Shown: positions 36,500-46,279, counted from the first letter of the stretch. The stretch: DNA of 64,000 nt from Polaromonas sp. JS666 (GCF_000013865.1 NC_007950.1:1-64000); one strand, 5' to 3'. Translations and numbers: made by a program. Notes: generated by a model from the sequence alone, not told the origin.

Positions 36500-37666
36500 A
36501 TGGATTTCAACCTGACCCAGGAACAGCGAATGATCTACGAGTACGGCGACCGTATCTCGAAGCAGTTCGACCACAACTACTGGCGCGGCTACGCTGAGAA
36601 GAACGAACGGCCGACCGAGCTGTACCAGCAGATCACCGACGACGGCTTTCTCGGCGTCATGGTGCCCGAGGCCTACGGCGGAGCGGGTCAGGGCATGACC
36701 GAGATGCTGCTGTTCATGGAGGGCCTGGCCAACAACGGCATTCCGCTGCTGAACCTGGTGGTCGGCCCGACCATGACCATGGGTCTGCTGGCCAAGCACG
36801 CCAGCGAGGACATGAAGCGCCGCTTTCTGCCAGGGGGCTGCACCGGCGAAATCAAGTTCTGCTTCGCCATCACCGAACCGAACGCCGGCTCCAATTCGAT
36901 CGAGATCACCAGCATCGCCAAGTCCGACGGCAAGGGCGGCTTTCGGCTCAACGGCCAGAAGGTCTTCATCACCGATGCCAACTGTGCCGACTACGCCATG
37001 GTCGTCACCCGCACCACGGCGCGCGCCGACGTGAAGAAGAAAACCGAAGGCTTCACCATTTTCATGGTCGACATGAAGAAGAAGGGCATCAGCAAGACCC
37101 TGATTCCGATTGCCTTCCCGGTGCCCGAGACGCAGTGGCAGGTGTTCTTCGACGATGTGGAACTCACCGAAGCCGACGTGCTGGGCGAGGTCGGCAAGGG
37201 CTTCAACATTTTGTTTGACACGCTCAACCCCGAGCGCATCATCCTGTCGGGGCTGTGCACCGGCGTCGGCCGCTTCGCGCTCAAGCGCGCGGTGGACTAC
37301 GCCAATGATCGCAAGGTGTTCAACAACACCCCCATCGGCGCCTACCAGGGCGTGCAGCATCCGCTGGCCATGGCGCGCAGCGAGATCGAGATGGCCTCGC
37401 TGATGGCGCTCAAGGCCGCCTGGGCTTTCGACCAGGGCCTGCCCGCCGGCGAATTTGCCAACATGGCCAAGTACGCCGCCGCCGAGGCCGGCATTCACGC
37501 CGTCGACAGCGCGATCCAGTGCTTCGGCGGCAACGGTTTCACCAAGGAATACGGCATCTACGACCTGTACGGCCTGGTGCGCCTGCTGCGCACCGCGCCA
37601 CTGAACCGTGAAATGGTGCTCAACCACATCGCCGAGCACGTGATGGGCCTGCCGCGCTCGTACTAA
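36500..37666 (+). CDS. Acyl-CoA dehydrogenase
   Basis: 388 residues with CFAITEPNAGSNSIEI, the FAD/substrate loop GQKVFITDANCADYAM and the C-terminal CFGGNGFTKEYGIYDLYGLV. It is a paralog of the enzyme at 26816. It is preceded 14 bases upstream by the crotonase gene and followed 8 bases later by the CoA-transferase gene. Likely a medium- to branched-chain acyl-CoA dehydrogenase. Confidence 0.87.
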   Translation: MDFNLTQEQRMIYEYGDRISKQFDHNYWRGYAEKNERPTELYQQITDDGFLGVMVPEAYGGAGQGMTEMLLFMEGLANNGIPLLNLVVGPTMTMGLLAKHASEDMKRRFLPGGCTGEIKFCFAITEPNAGSNSIEITSIAKSDGKGGFRLNGQKVFITDANCADYAMVVTRTTARADVKKKTEGFTIFMVDMKKKGISKTLIPIAFPVPETQWQVFFDDVELTEADVLGEVGKGFNILFDTLNPERIILSGLCTGVGRFALKRAVDYANDRKVFNNTPIGAYQGVQHPLAMARSEIEMASLMALKAAWAFDQGLPAGEFANMAKYAAAEAGIHAVDSAIQCFGGNGFTKEYGIYDLYGLVRLLRTAPLNREMVLNHIAEHVMGLPRSY

Positions 37667-37674
37667 CAGCCGCC

Positions 37675-38892
37675 ATGAGTACCAACGCCCCCCTGCCCGC
37701 CTTCGGCGCCCTGGCCGGCCTGAAGGTGATCGACCTGTCGCGCGTGCTCGGCGGGCCGTACAGCGGCCAGATCCTGGCCGACCACGGTGCGCGCGTCATC
37801 AAGGTCGAGCCACCCGCCGGCGACGAAACCCGCGCCTGGGGCCCGCCCTTTGCCGAGGACGGCACCGCCGCCTACTACAACGGCCTGAACCGCAACAAAC
37901 GCGATATCGTGATCGACTTGTCCAGGCCCGAGGGGCGCGAGATCGTGCTGAAAATGCTCGCGGATGCCGACGTGCTGATCGAGAACTTCAAGATCGGCAC
38001 GCTGGATCGCTGGGGCATCGGCTATGAGCAGACGCTGCGCGAACGCTTTCCGCGCCTGATCCACTGCCGGGTCAGCGGCTTCGGCGCCGATGGGCCGCTG
38101 GGCGGCGCACCGGGCTACGACGCGGTGGCACAGGCCCTGGGCGGCCTGATGAGCGTCAACGGCACACCCGACAGCGGCCCGCTGCGGGTCGGCGTGCCGG
38201 TAGTGGACATCACCACCGGCCTGTCGGCGGTGATCGGCGTGCTGCTGGCGCTGGTCGAACGCCAGCGCTCCGGGCGCGGGCAATTCGTCGAGGCCACGCT
38301 GTACGACACCGCCGTGTCGCTGCTGCACCCGCAAAGCGCCAACTGGCTGCAATCGGGCCAAACACCCCAGCTCAGCGGCAATGCGCATTCCAACATCGTG
38401 CCCTACGACAAGTTTGCCACCCAGACCTGCGAGATATTCCTGGGAATCGGCAACAACGGACAATGGAAAAAGCTGTGCGCGTTCCTCGGATGCCCCGAGA
38501 TGGCCGATGAGCCGCGCTTTGCCACCAACGCCGACCGCTTCCGTGAGCGCGACGCGCTGCGCACCCTGCTGGAGGCATACCTGCTGCAGGTCGATGGCGA
38601 GCAACTGTGCCGTGACCTGCTGGCCGTCGGCATTCCGGCCGGCGCCGTCAGGAGCATTCCGCAGGTACTGACCGACCCCCACACCTTGCACCGGGACATG
38701 GTGGTGCAGGTGGAGGGTGTGCCTGGCATCGGCATTCCGGTCAAGCTGTCGCGCACACCGGGGCGCGCCCACAGCGCGCCGCCGCGCTTTGGTCAGCACA
38801 CGCGCGAGCTGCTCCTGGAGCATGGCTACGGCGCTGCCACCATTGACGCAATGATCGCGCGGGGGACTGTCGTGGAATACGTTGTGGAATGA
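37675..38892 (+). CDS. CaiB/BaiF class III CoA-transferase
   Basis: 405 residues. It has the class III CoA-transferase features: LKVIDLSRVLGGPY at the N-terminus, NRNKRDIVIDL, and the catalytic Asp in APGYDAVAQALGG. These enzymes move CoA between carboxylic acids, for example from succinyl-CoA to the pathway acid, or shuttle CoA during ring or branch handling. ATG 37675 lies 8 bases after the acyl-CoA dehydrogenase stop. It gives an ATP-free way to activate a free acid beside the four ligases. Confidence 0.87.
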   Translation: MSTNAPLPAFGALAGLKVIDLSRVLGGPYSGQILADHGARVIKVEPPAGDETRAWGPPFAEDGTAAYYNGLNRNKRDIVIDLSRPEGREIVLKMLADADVLIENFKIGTLDRWGIGYEQTLRERFPRLIHCRVSGFGADGPLGGAPGYDAVAQALGGLMSVNGTPDSGPLRVGVPVVDITTGLSAVIGVLLALVERQRSGRGQFVEATLYDTAVSLLHPQSANWLQSGQTPQLSGNAHSNIVPYDKFATQTCEIFLGIGNNGQWKKLCAFLGCPEMADEPRFATNADRFRERDALRTLLEAYLLQVDGEQLCRDLLAVGIPAGAVRSIPQVLTDPHTLHRDMVVQVEGVPGIGIPVKLSRTPGRAHSAPPRFGQHTRELLLEHGYGAATIDAMIARGTVVEYVVE

Positions 38893-38928
38893 ACCCTGCC
38901 TGTCAGAGTAGGGGAAACTCCTCGAATA

Positions 38929-38944
38929 CCTAACTAGTGTTAGG
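38929..38944. promoter_or_regulatory. TetR-type operator upstream of the ABC transporter operon
   Basis: Perfect palindrome CCTAAC-TAGT-GTTAGG, about 90 bases before the first ABC gene. It is followed at 38952-38965 by AT-rich DNA suitable for a promoter. It is one of two perfect copies of the window-wide motif. Confidence 0.7.
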
Positions 38945-39034
38945 CTGTAAGATAAAAATCTTTTATGCAGAACAAAAAGTCGGCAAACTGCGGACAGGCA
39001 GATAGTCAACCGTGAAATGTCATAGGCACCTTCA

Positions 39035-39886
39035 GTGATCAACACCATCAGTACCCATAACAGTACCAAAGAGCGGGGATCGACTCCGACGCAAGCCAAC
39101 AACCACGCAACAGACCCCGTCCTCGAATGTCGAGGATTGGAGCGCCGTTTCGGTGGCCTGGTCGCACTGACCGGGGTCAATCTGCGCATCGAGCGCGGCG
39201 AGATCTTTGGCCTGGTCGGGCCCAATGGCAGTGGCAAGACCACCATGACCAACGCCATCACCGGCTTCTTCCCGCCACAGGTTGGCAGCATCCTGCTCAA
39301 TGGCCGCGACATCACCGGCATGGCGCCGCACAAGGTCGCAGCCCTGGGCGTGGCGCGCACCTTCCAGAACCTGGCGCTCTTCAACGGCATGAGCGTGCTC
39401 GACAACATCCTGCTGGGGCGCCACATCCACATGAAGCCCGGCGTGGCCAAAACTGCCCTCTACTGGTGGCTGGGTCGCCAGGATGAGATAGAACACCGGC
39501 TCAAGGTCGAAGAAATCATCGACTTCATGCAGCTTCAAAGCGTGCGTGACGAACTGGTGGACAGCATTCCGATCGGATTGAAAAAACGGGTCGAACTGGC
39601 GCGCGCGCTGGTGGCCGAGCCCAGCTTTCTGGTTCTTGACGAACCGATGGCCGGCATGAACCAGGAGGAAAAGGAATACATGGCCCGCTTTATTCTCGAT
39701 GCGCGTGACGAGCGCAATGTCACGGTGCTGCTGATCGAGCACCACATGGATGTGATCACCGGCATCTGTGATCGCATGATGGTGCTCAGCTATGGTGAAA
39801 CCATCGGAACCGGGATTCCTGCCGAGGTGATGAAGGATGAGCGCGTGATCAAGGCCTATCTGGGGGGTGCGCATGCAACGCGCTGA
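39035..39886 (+). CDS. livG: ABC transporter ATP-binding protein (LivG-type)
   Basis: 283 residues with GTG start at 39035 (the only upstream ATG is closed by a stop two codons later). Walker A GPNGSGKTT (62-70) and Walker B FLVLDEP are normal; the signature loop reads IPIGLKKRVELARAL instead of the common LSGGQ form, as in the HAAT-type systems whose operons carry an acyl-CoA synthetase. It is one of two ATPases of a branched-chain amino acid-type importer, here probably for an organic acid. The operator at 38929 lies upstream. Confidence 0.85.
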   Translation: MINTISTHNSTKERGSTPTQANNHATDPVLECRGLERRFGGLVALTGVNLRIERGEIFGLVGPNGSGKTTMTNAITGFFPPQVGSILLNGRDITGMAPHKVAALGVARTFQNLALFNGMSVLDNILLGRHIHMKPGVAKTALYWWLGRQDEIEHRLKVEEIIDFMQLQSVRDELVDSIPIGLKKRVELARALVAEPSFLVLDEPMAGMNQEEKEYMARFILDARDERNVTVLLIEHHMDVITGICDRMMVLSYGETIGTGIPAEVMKDERVIKAYLGGAHATR

Positions 39887-41819
39887 TATGGACTCCGCCA
39901 AGGGCGGCAACACCACAACCTGGGACCTGGGTGTCGACACCACACTCGTCCGCATTCTGGCCCGCAACGCCGAGTTGCTCGGCGAGCATGTGGCCATGCG
40001 CGAAAAGCACCTGGGAATCTGGCAGGAAACCACCTGGTCGCAGATGCTGGAGGCCACGCTCGCCTGCGCGGCCGGCATGGAAAGCATGGGTTTTGGTTCG
40101 GACGATGCCATGCTGGTACTGGGCGACAACCGGCCCCGGCTTTACATGGGCATGCTCGCAGTCGGCATGCTGGGCGGCTACGCGATGCCGGTCTACCCTG
40201 ATGCAACATCCGACGAAATTCGTCACTTCATGCAGGAAGCGCATGTCCGCTTTGTCCTGGCCGAAGACCAGGAACAGGTCGACAAGGTACTCGACCAGGG
40301 CGAACAGGGATCAGCGATTGAGCACGTTATTTATGACAATGCTCGCGGTTTGGCCGGCTACCCCGATTCCGGGCTGATGTCGTGGGACAAGGTACAGGAA
40401 ATCGGTGCCGCGCGCCTGCGGGCCGAGCCAACTTTGCGCCGATCCCTGATTGAGCGGGCGCAGCCTGACGGACCCGCAGTGTTTGTGCATTCATCGGGGA
40501 CCACCGGCAAACCCAAGGGCGTGGTGTTGAGCCACCGCAATTTACTCTCCGGGGTGCGCAACGCCCACCGCGGTGGCGCCTTCACCTTTGGCGAAACCAT
40601 ACTCGCCTACCTACCCATGGCATGGGTGGGCGACTTTGCCATCACGGTCGCGGCTGGTGTTGCGTTGCGCTTCACCATCCACATTCCAGAGCGTCAAGAG
40701 ACGGTGCTGCACGACCTGCGCGAGGTGGCGCCCACTTTTTATCTGGCTGCGCCCCGCAGTTGGGACAACATGCTGACCACCATTCAGGTGCGCATGGAAG
40801 ACTCGACACCACTGAAAAAGTGGCTCTACGATGTTTTCATGAACTCCGCGCTGGCCGCTGAACGAAGCAAGCTTGAGGGAAAACCGCCCAGCCTGAAAGA
40901 GCGTCTGATGCGCCCGCTAGGTGAATTGCTGATCTTCGGGCCGGTCAAGGATCAACTCGGCCTGACCCGCCTGCGCAATGCCTTCACGGGCGGCGAAGCG
41001 ATTGGCGAGGACACTTTTGTTTTTTACCGTGCACTCGGCGTGAAATTGCGACAGTTCTACGGTCAAACCGAAAGCAGCGCCTTCAATGCCTTGCAGGACA
41101 TTGAAGAAGTACGCCTGCACACGGTTGGCAAACCGCTGCCCGGTGTGGAAGTCAAGATCGGCGACAACGGCGAGATCATGCTTCGCTCCGGAAGTGTGTT
41201 TTCCGGTTACTACAAGCTTGAAAATGCCACCCGGGAAGCACTTGAGGATGGCTGGCTGCGCACGGGCGATGCTGGTTATGTTGAGCCCGACGGACAGATG
41301 GTGGTACTTGGACGCTTGTCGGAGGTGGTGTACACCTCCAAGGGCGAACGCTACATCCCGAACTACATCGAGAACCGCCTCAAATTCAGTCCGTACATCA
41401 AGGACGTGGCAGTGCTCGGGAGCGGTCGCGACACACTGGCGGCCATCATTTGCATCGACAAGGAACCGGTTGGCCATTGGGCCGAGGTACGGGGCATTTC
41501 CTACATGTCCTATGCCGACCTGTCGCAAAAGCCCGAGGTGATCGAACTGATCACGGCAGCGGTCAAGCGCGTCAACAGCATCCTGCCGGACGGCTTGAAA
41601 CTGCATCACTTCGTGTCCTTGCACAAGGAGTTCGACCCCGACGATGGCGAGGTGACGCGAACCCGAAAGTTGCGCCGCAACGTGGTGGAACAGCGTTATG
41701 CACCCATCATTGATGCGATCTACGGTGGTCAAAAAATGGTCACGATGAAAGCGCAGATCACGTACGAAACCGGAGAGGTCGGCACCATCGAGCGCCAACT
41801 CTCGGTACAGGAGATTTAA
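39873..41819 (+). CDS. Long-chain-type acyl-CoA synthetase inside the ABC operon
   Basis: About 648 residues. ANL ligase of the long-chain (FadD15-like) group with HSSGTTGKPKG, FYGQTESSAF and hinge GWLRTGDAGYV, and a long C-terminal region that lacks the simple TGK motif but has TRTRKLRRN. ATG 39873 (after GGGGGG) overlaps the LivG stop; 39888 and a GTG at 39867 are alternatives. Its place between the LivG and LivH genes suggests vectorial activation: the acid is made a CoA ester as it enters the cell. Confidence 0.85.
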   Translation: MQRADMDSAKGGNTTTWDLGVDTTLVRILARNAELLGEHVAMREKHLGIWQETTWSQMLEATLACAAGMESMGFGSDDAMLVLGDNRPRLYMGMLAVGMLGGYAMPVYPDATSDEIRHFMQEAHVRFVLAEDQEQVDKVLDQGEQGSAIEHVIYDNARGLAGYPDSGLMSWDKVQEIGAARLRAEPTLRRSLIERAQPDGPAVFVHSSGTTGKPKGVVLSHRNLLSGVRNAHRGGAFTFGETILAYLPMAWVGDFAITVAAGVALRFTIHIPERQETVLHDLREVAPTFYLAAPRSWDNMLTTIQVRMEDSTPLKKWLYDVFMNSALAAERSKLEGKPPSLKERLMRPLGELLIFGPVKDQLGLTRLRNAFTGGEAIGEDTFVFYRALGVKLRQFYGQTESSAFNALQDIEEVRLHTVGKPLPGVEVKIGDNGEIMLRSGSVFSGYYKLENATREALEDGWLRTGDAGYVEPDGQMVVLGRLSEVVYTSKGERYIPNYIENRLKFSPYIKDVAVLGSGRDTLAAIICIDKEPVGHWAEVRGISYMSYADLSQKPEVIELITAAVKRVNSILPDGLKLHHFVSLHKEFDPDDGEVTRTRKLRRNVVEQRYAPIIDAIYGGQKMVTMKAQITYETGEVGTIERQLSVQEI

Positions 41820-41822
41820 ATC

Positions 41823-42710
41823 ATGGACTTTTCACTGTTTGCCGAATTGGCCATCAACGGCGCACTGTCGGGGCTCATGTATTCACTGGTGGCCATGGGC
41901 ATCGTGATCATCTACAAGTCGTCCTCGGTGCCTAACCTGGCGCAAGGTGCGATGACCATGCTGGGTGCCTATGTGGTGCTGGCGATTGCCAATGGATTGG
42001 GCGTGTCGATGTGGGCCGCCATCCCGCTGGCGATGGGGACGATGTTCTTTCTCGGCATGGGCATCGAACGGGTGGCCTTGCGTCGGCTGGCGGGCCGCCC
42101 CATCATCATGATACTGATGATGACACTGGGGCTGGACATCTTCATACGCGCGACCGCGATGGCCATCTGGGGTGGCGGCGGCAGTACGCTGTCCATTGGC
42201 ATCAGCGACGAACCGCTGTTCCTGGGGCCCCTGTTGTTGAATCGGGCTTATGTGGTGGGGGCCGTGGTGGCCGTTGCGCTGTTTTTGGTCCTCATGTTCT
42301 TCTTTCAAACGCGCAGAGGCATTGTCCTGCGCGCCATCTCCGATGATTACATCGCATCGTGGTCGATCGGTATTTCGGTTGAACGCGGGGTGGCATTTTC
42401 ATGGGCCATGTCCTCGGTTCTGGCCACCACAGCCGGTGTGCTGTGGGGCTCGGTTCAAGGGGTCAACCAGGGGCTGGCGCTGCTTTTACTCAAGGGCTTG
42501 ACCGTCGCCGTTCTGGGCGGTCTTGACAGCATCGGCGGGGCCATTCTGGCCGGCTTGCTGCTGGGACTTCTGGAAGGCGTTGCGTCAGGCTATCTCGACC
42601 CATTGCTTGGCGGTGGCAGCCGCGACCTGGTGGTTGCCGCAACGTTGATTCTGACCATCCTGATTCGGCCGCACGGCCTGTTCGGGCGCCACGACATTGA
42701 AAGGATCTGA
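41823..42710 (+). CDS. livH: ABC transporter permease (LivH-type)
   Basis: 295 residues, about eight membrane segments, beginning with the LivH pattern LAINGALSGLMYSLVAMGIVI and with the EAA-like loop DDYIASWSIGISVERG. Part of the inner-membrane channel. Three bases separate it from the synthetase gene, so it is translated from the same message. Confidence 0.9.
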   Translation: MDFSLFAELAINGALSGLMYSLVAMGIVIIYKSSSVPNLAQGAMTMLGAYVVLAIANGLGVSMWAAIPLAMGTMFFLGMGIERVALRRLAGRPIIMILMMTLGLDIFIRATAMAIWGGGGSTLSIGISDEPLFLGPLLLNRAYVVGAVVAVALFLVLMFFFQTRRGIVLRAISDDYIASWSIGISVERGVAFSWAMSSVLATTAGVLWGSVQGVNQGLALLLLKGLTVAVLGGLDSIGGAILAGLLLGLLEGVASGYLDPLLGGGSRDLVVAATLILTILIRPHGLFGRHDIERI

Positions 42711-42715
42711 AGGTC

Positions 42716-43789
42716 ATGCTATTTCGTCAATCAGGAATTTCCCATACCAGTTACGCCAACACGCGCTCGCTTTTCCCGATCCCCGCGGATCGCTGGATGA
42801 TCGGCTTGTTGCTGGCCTTTGCGTTAACTGCGCCATTTACCATGAGCTCGCTCGTCCTCAGCACCCAGCTGTTACCGTGGCTGGTGTGGACTTCGGCCGT
42901 GCTCGGCTTGAACCTGATCCTGGGTTGGGCCGGTCAGTTCCACTTCGGCTATGCCGCCATCATGGGCATCGGTGCCTACACGGCGGTGCACGGCGCACGC
43001 AACGGCATTCCCTGGGAAATCGCGGTGGTGCTCGGCGGCGTGATGGCCTCTGTGATCGGCATCGTTTTCGCTTTCGCGGCGCTGCGCGTGAAAGGCCTGT
43101 ATCTGGCGCTCAGCACGCTGGCGCTGCAGTTCGTGATGGACTGGGTGATCTCCCATGTGCCCGCGATCAGCGGCGGCTCCCAGGCCACGCTGCAAGCACC
43201 CGCGATGCGCTTGCTCGGTCAGACCGTCACTTCAGAGAGCGGCTTGTACTATATGGCGCTGGGCTGGTGCCTGCTCGTGACCGTCTTCATGCTCAATCTG
43301 CGCCGCACCGGGCTTGGCCGCGCGCTCGTTGCCGTGCGTGAAAAGGACTTCGCCGCAGCAGTCATCGGCGTACACAGCCTGTATTACAAGCTGGTGGCAT
43401 TCGCCACCTCGTCCTTCATCGGCGGCGTCAGCGGCGCTATCCTGATTTTCACCTTCTACCGGGTGGCGACACCGGAGCAATTTGCGGTCAACGTGTCGAT
43501 CGAATTGCTGGCCATGGTGATCGTCGGCGGACTGGGCAGCATCATCGGCAGTTACTTTGGGGCCGCCTTCATTCTATTGATGCCCGGCCTGATGAACAGC
43601 CTGATCGCCTGGCTGGCGCAGCTCATGGGAATCTCGCTCGGCGTTGAAACGCTGGCCCACATTCCGCATGCGGTTTATGGCGCACTGATCATTATCTTCC
43701 TGCTGGTCGAGCCGATGGGCCTGGGCAAGATGTACACCAATCTGCGCAACTACCTGCTGGTCTGGCCCTTCGGCTACGCCCGAAAGTAA
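42716..43789 (+). CDS. livM: ABC transporter permease (LivM-type)
   Basis: 357 residues with the LivM pattern: several membrane helices, GLNLILGWAGQFHFGYAA, and the loop VREKDFAAAVIGVHSLYYKL. It has a long N-terminal extension of about 25 residues before the first helix. Second permease of the importer; 5-base gap after livH. Confidence 0.9.
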   Translation: MLFRQSGISHTSYANTRSLFPIPADRWMIGLLLAFALTAPFTMSSLVLSTQLLPWLVWTSAVLGLNLILGWAGQFHFGYAAIMGIGAYTAVHGARNGIPWEIAVVLGGVMASVIGIVFAFAALRVKGLYLALSTLALQFVMDWVISHVPAISGGSQATLQAPAMRLLGQTVTSESGLYYMALGWCLLVTVFMLNLRRTGLGRALVAVREKDFAAAVIGVHSLYYKLVAFATSSFIGGVSGAILIFTFYRVATPEQFAVNVSIELLAMVIVGGLGSIIGSYFGAAFILLMPGLMNSLIAWLAQLMGISLGVETLAHIPHAVYGALIIIFLLVEPMGLGKMYTNLRNYLLVWPFGYARK

Positions 43790-43799
43790 AAACGACATC

Positions 43800-44651
43800 A
43801 TGGCGACTGACAACTTAACCCCCTCCCCAACGCTGATGCAAAACCAGACAGCGGAACCTGCCTTGATATTGTCACTGAACAATGTCGAGGTCATCTACGA
43901 TCATGTATCGCTCGCCATCAAGGGCATTTCGATCGATGTGCCGCAAGGCGGCATGGTTGCACTGCTGGGCGCCAACGGCGCTGGTAAAAGCACGACGCTG
44001 AAGTCGATCAGCGGCCTGCTGCGCCCTGAGCGCGGCCTGGTAACCCGCGGTGAGGTGCAATTCCTGGGTCAGAACATCGATGCGCTGGCGCCTCAGGAGC
44101 GCGTCAAGCTCGGTATCGTTCATGTGCTGGAAGGGCGGCGTGTGTTCGAACACATGACGCCTGACGAGAACCTGGTGGCGGCCTCGGCGGTGCGTGGCAC
44201 CCGCCAGGACATGCTGCGTAACAAGGACATGGTTTACAGCTACTTCCCGCGCTTGCATCAGCGACGCACCGCGCAGTCCGGCTATCTGTCAGGCGGCGAG
44301 CAGCAGATGCTGGCCATTGGCCGTGCATTGATGACGCAACCCAAACTGCTGATGCTTGACGAGCCGAGCCTCGGTCTCGCGCCTTTTCTGGTGGCAGAGA
44401 TTTTCGACATTGTCCGACGCATCAACAAGGAAGAAGGGCTGTCCGTTCTGCTGGTGGAACAAAACGCAATTGCCGCTCTGGAGGTCGTCTCGCATGGCTA
44501 CCTGATCGAGAACGGACGCGTGGTGATGCATGACAGCGCAGAAGCCATGAAGAAAAACCCGGACATCCAGGAGTTCTATCTGGGCGGCACCGAAGGCCGC
44601 AGTTTCCATGACATCAAGCACTATCGCAGACGCAAACGTTGGCTGACCTGA
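43800..44651 (+). CDS. livF: ABC transporter ATP-binding protein (LivF-type)
   Basis: 283 residues with Walker A GANGAGKST, signature LSGGEQQMLAIGRAL and Walker B LLMLDEPSLGLAP, all canonical. A C-terminal extension of about 20 basic residues (KHYRRRKRW) goes beyond normal LivF, which suits the acyl-CoA-synthetase-linked subgroup. Second ATPase of the importer. Confidence 0.9.
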   Translation: MATDNLTPSPTLMQNQTAEPALILSLNNVEVIYDHVSLAIKGISIDVPQGGMVALLGANGAGKSTTLKSISGLLRPERGLVTRGEVQFLGQNIDALAPQERVKLGIVHVLEGRRVFEHMTPDENLVAASAVRGTRQDMLRNKDMVYSYFPRLHQRRTAQSGYLSGGEQQMLAIGRALMTQPKLLMLDEPSLGLAPFLVAEIFDIVRRINKEEGLSVLLVEQNAIAALEVVSHGYLIENGRVVMHDSAEAMKKNPDIQEFYLGGTEGRSFHDIKHYRRRKRWLT

Positions 44652-44704
44652 CCCCCCGTGGTTACCCTGTCCACGTCGATACCTGATTTGGCGTTCAGTC
44701 TTGG

Positions 44705-44739
44705 GCCGTACTGTACGGCGTGCCCATCGGACTTTTTTT
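44705..44739 (+). terminator. Weak terminator or attenuator between livF and the binding-protein gene
   Basis: Hairpin GCCGTA-ctg-TACGGC (44705-44719) is followed 13 bases later by seven T (44733-44739). The binding-protein ribosome site comes just after. It might lower readthrough, or separate expression of the binding protein from that of the membrane parts. Confidence 0.3.
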
Positions 44740-44767
44740 AATCCGTACGTTTCTTAGGAGAACAGAC

Positions 44768-46024
44768 ATGAGATTCAAGTTACTTTCTGTCGTGGCCGGT
44801 CTGGGATTGGCGCTTGCCGGTCTGCAGTCCGCGCAGGCGCAGGCGCCAGCGCAGCCGATCAAATTCGCGCTTTGTTATGACCTGAGCAAGTCCTACGGTT
44901 TTGTTACGCCACAGGTTTCCCAAGCGGTACGCGACTATGCACAAATCCTTAACCAGAAAGGCGGCATTGAAGGGCACCCGATTGAGATTCTGGTTCAAGA
45001 CCATGGCAACGAGCCGCAACGCGGCATTGAGTGCTACGAAAAGATGAAACGCGAGGGCGCCATTGCCTTCGATTTCCTGTCCACGCCGGTTTCCCGCGCC
45101 GTACTTCCTCGCGCCATGGCCGATGGCAATGTAATGATGCAGTCTTTTGTAGGCCGTGGCGATGCGGTCGATGGCGATGTGTTCAAGTGGATTTTCCCCA
45201 TCGGGCCGACCTACTGGGGCCAAATGGCCAACAACATCCAGTACCTCAAAACCAAGTCCGGCGGCAACCTCAAGGGCGTGAAGATCGCGTTCATCTACCC
45301 CGACTATCCGTTCGGGCAGGAACCGATCGGCGTGTTGAAGACGCTCGCGGCCAAAGAAGGCTTTGAGCTGCAGTTGGTTCCCAACCCGATGCCGGGCAAT
45401 GACCAGGCCGCCGCCTGGACCCAGATCCGCCGCTTCAACCCCGACTGGGTTCTCAGCTGGAACCTGGCCAACATGCACGTCGTCGCCTCGCGCGAAATGA
45501 AGCGCAACGGCATCCCGATGGACAAATACATTTCCGTCAACTGGCTCAACGAAGTTGATCTTGCCAACATTGGTCTGGAAAACGCAAAAGGCCTCAAACG
45601 CGGCACCAACGTGGTGGGGGGGCAAAGCCACCCGCTGATGCAGCAGATCATCAAGGATCTGTATGAGAAGGGCAAGGGCAGCGGTGACCGCAAGCATCTC
45701 AGCGATATTTACTACAACACCGGGCTGGCCATCTATGCCAGCGTTTTCGAGGGAGCTCGCCTGGCCATCAAGCAAAATGGCTGGCCGATCACTCCTGACA
45801 AAATGAAGCGCGGTCTGGAAAGCCTGAAGAACTTTGATGCCGAAGACCTGATCGCCCCAGTGACAGTGACCGCCAAGGATCATGGCGGAGGCGGCAAGAC
45901 CCGCATCGACATGTGGGATGGCGCCAAGTGGGTGCCACAGACCGACTGGTTCTCCGCGTACAACGATGTCGTCCAGGAAATCGTCAAAAAAGAATCCGGC
46001 GAGTTCGCCAAGTCCAAACCGTAA
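44768..46024 (+). CDS. livK: Periplasmic substrate-binding protein (LivK-type)
   Basis: 418 residues. A signal peptide (MRFKLLSVVAGLGLALAGLQ, cleavage after AQA) is followed by a two-lobe type I periplasmic binding fold (Peripla_BP_6). There is no lipobox, so it is soluble. It captures the ligand for the importer; the lobes do not reveal the ligand, but the operon content suggests an organic acid rather than an amino acid. Start has a TTAGGAG site. Confidence 0.87.
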   Translation: MRFKLLSVVAGLGLALAGLQSAQAQAPAQPIKFALCYDLSKSYGFVTPQVSQAVRDYAQILNQKGGIEGHPIEILVQDHGNEPQRGIECYEKMKREGAIAFDFLSTPVSRAVLPRAMADGNVMMQSFVGRGDAVDGDVFKWIFPIGPTYWGQMANNIQYLKTKSGGNLKGVKIAFIYPDYPFGQEPIGVLKTLAAKEGFELQLVPNPMPGNDQAAAWTQIRRFNPDWVLSWNLANMHVVASREMKRNGIPMDKYISVNWLNEVDLANIGLENAKGLKRGTNVVGGQSHPLMQQIIKDLYEKGKGSGDRKHLSDIYYNTGLAIYASVFEGARLAIKQNGWPITPDKMKRGLESLKNFDAEDLIAPVTVTAKDHGGGGKTRIDMWDGAKWVPQTDWFSAYNDVVQEIVKKESGEFAKSKP

Positions 46025-46039
46025 TTGGAATACCCCTGA

Positions 46040-46077
46040 GGGGCATGGTCGGGCCATAGCGCACCGACCATGTCCCC
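46040..46077 (+). terminator. Terminator hairpin after the ABC operon
   Basis: Stem GGGGCATGGTCGG / CCGACCATG-T-CCCC with an 11-base loop, 15 bases after the binding-protein stop; TTATC and, further on, TTTTT follow. It closes the ABC transporter operon. Confidence 0.6.
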
Positions 46078-46213
46078 TTATCCCGTGTTTTTCGGGTCGT
46101 CATTGGGTAACCGATGAAGCAGGCCGCGTGGCGCCCGATGCGGCGGCTTGCACTGCAAATCGTCTGGTCAATTATCTGAAATCTGAAAATGCGGGAAATT
46201 TAAACGTCATTTA

Positions 46214-46229
46214 CCTAACTATCGTTTGA
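46214..46229. promoter_or_regulatory. TetR-type operator upstream of the BadH-like gene
   Basis: CCTAAC-TATC-GTTTGA, left arm perfect and right arm 4 of 6 with respect to CCTAAC-N4-GTTAGG. It lies 50 bases before ATG 46280, a position where a repressor would cover or follow the promoter. Confidence 0.5.
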
Positions 46230-46279
46230 CAGTTACACTATCATCAAATCAATCAAGCGCCAACGCGCAAGGAGTAAAT

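Noticed and set aside
37663..39450. 595-codon minus-strand open frame opposite the CoA-transferase and livG genes
   Set aside because: Antisense shadow spanning two real genes and an operator region; no motif and no ribosome site.
39035..46024. Plain branched-chain amino acid transporter
   Set aside because: The fold family is the same, but the embedded acyl-CoA synthetase, the shared operator and the catabolic surroundings make an organic acid ligand more likely; the Liv names indicate only the family.
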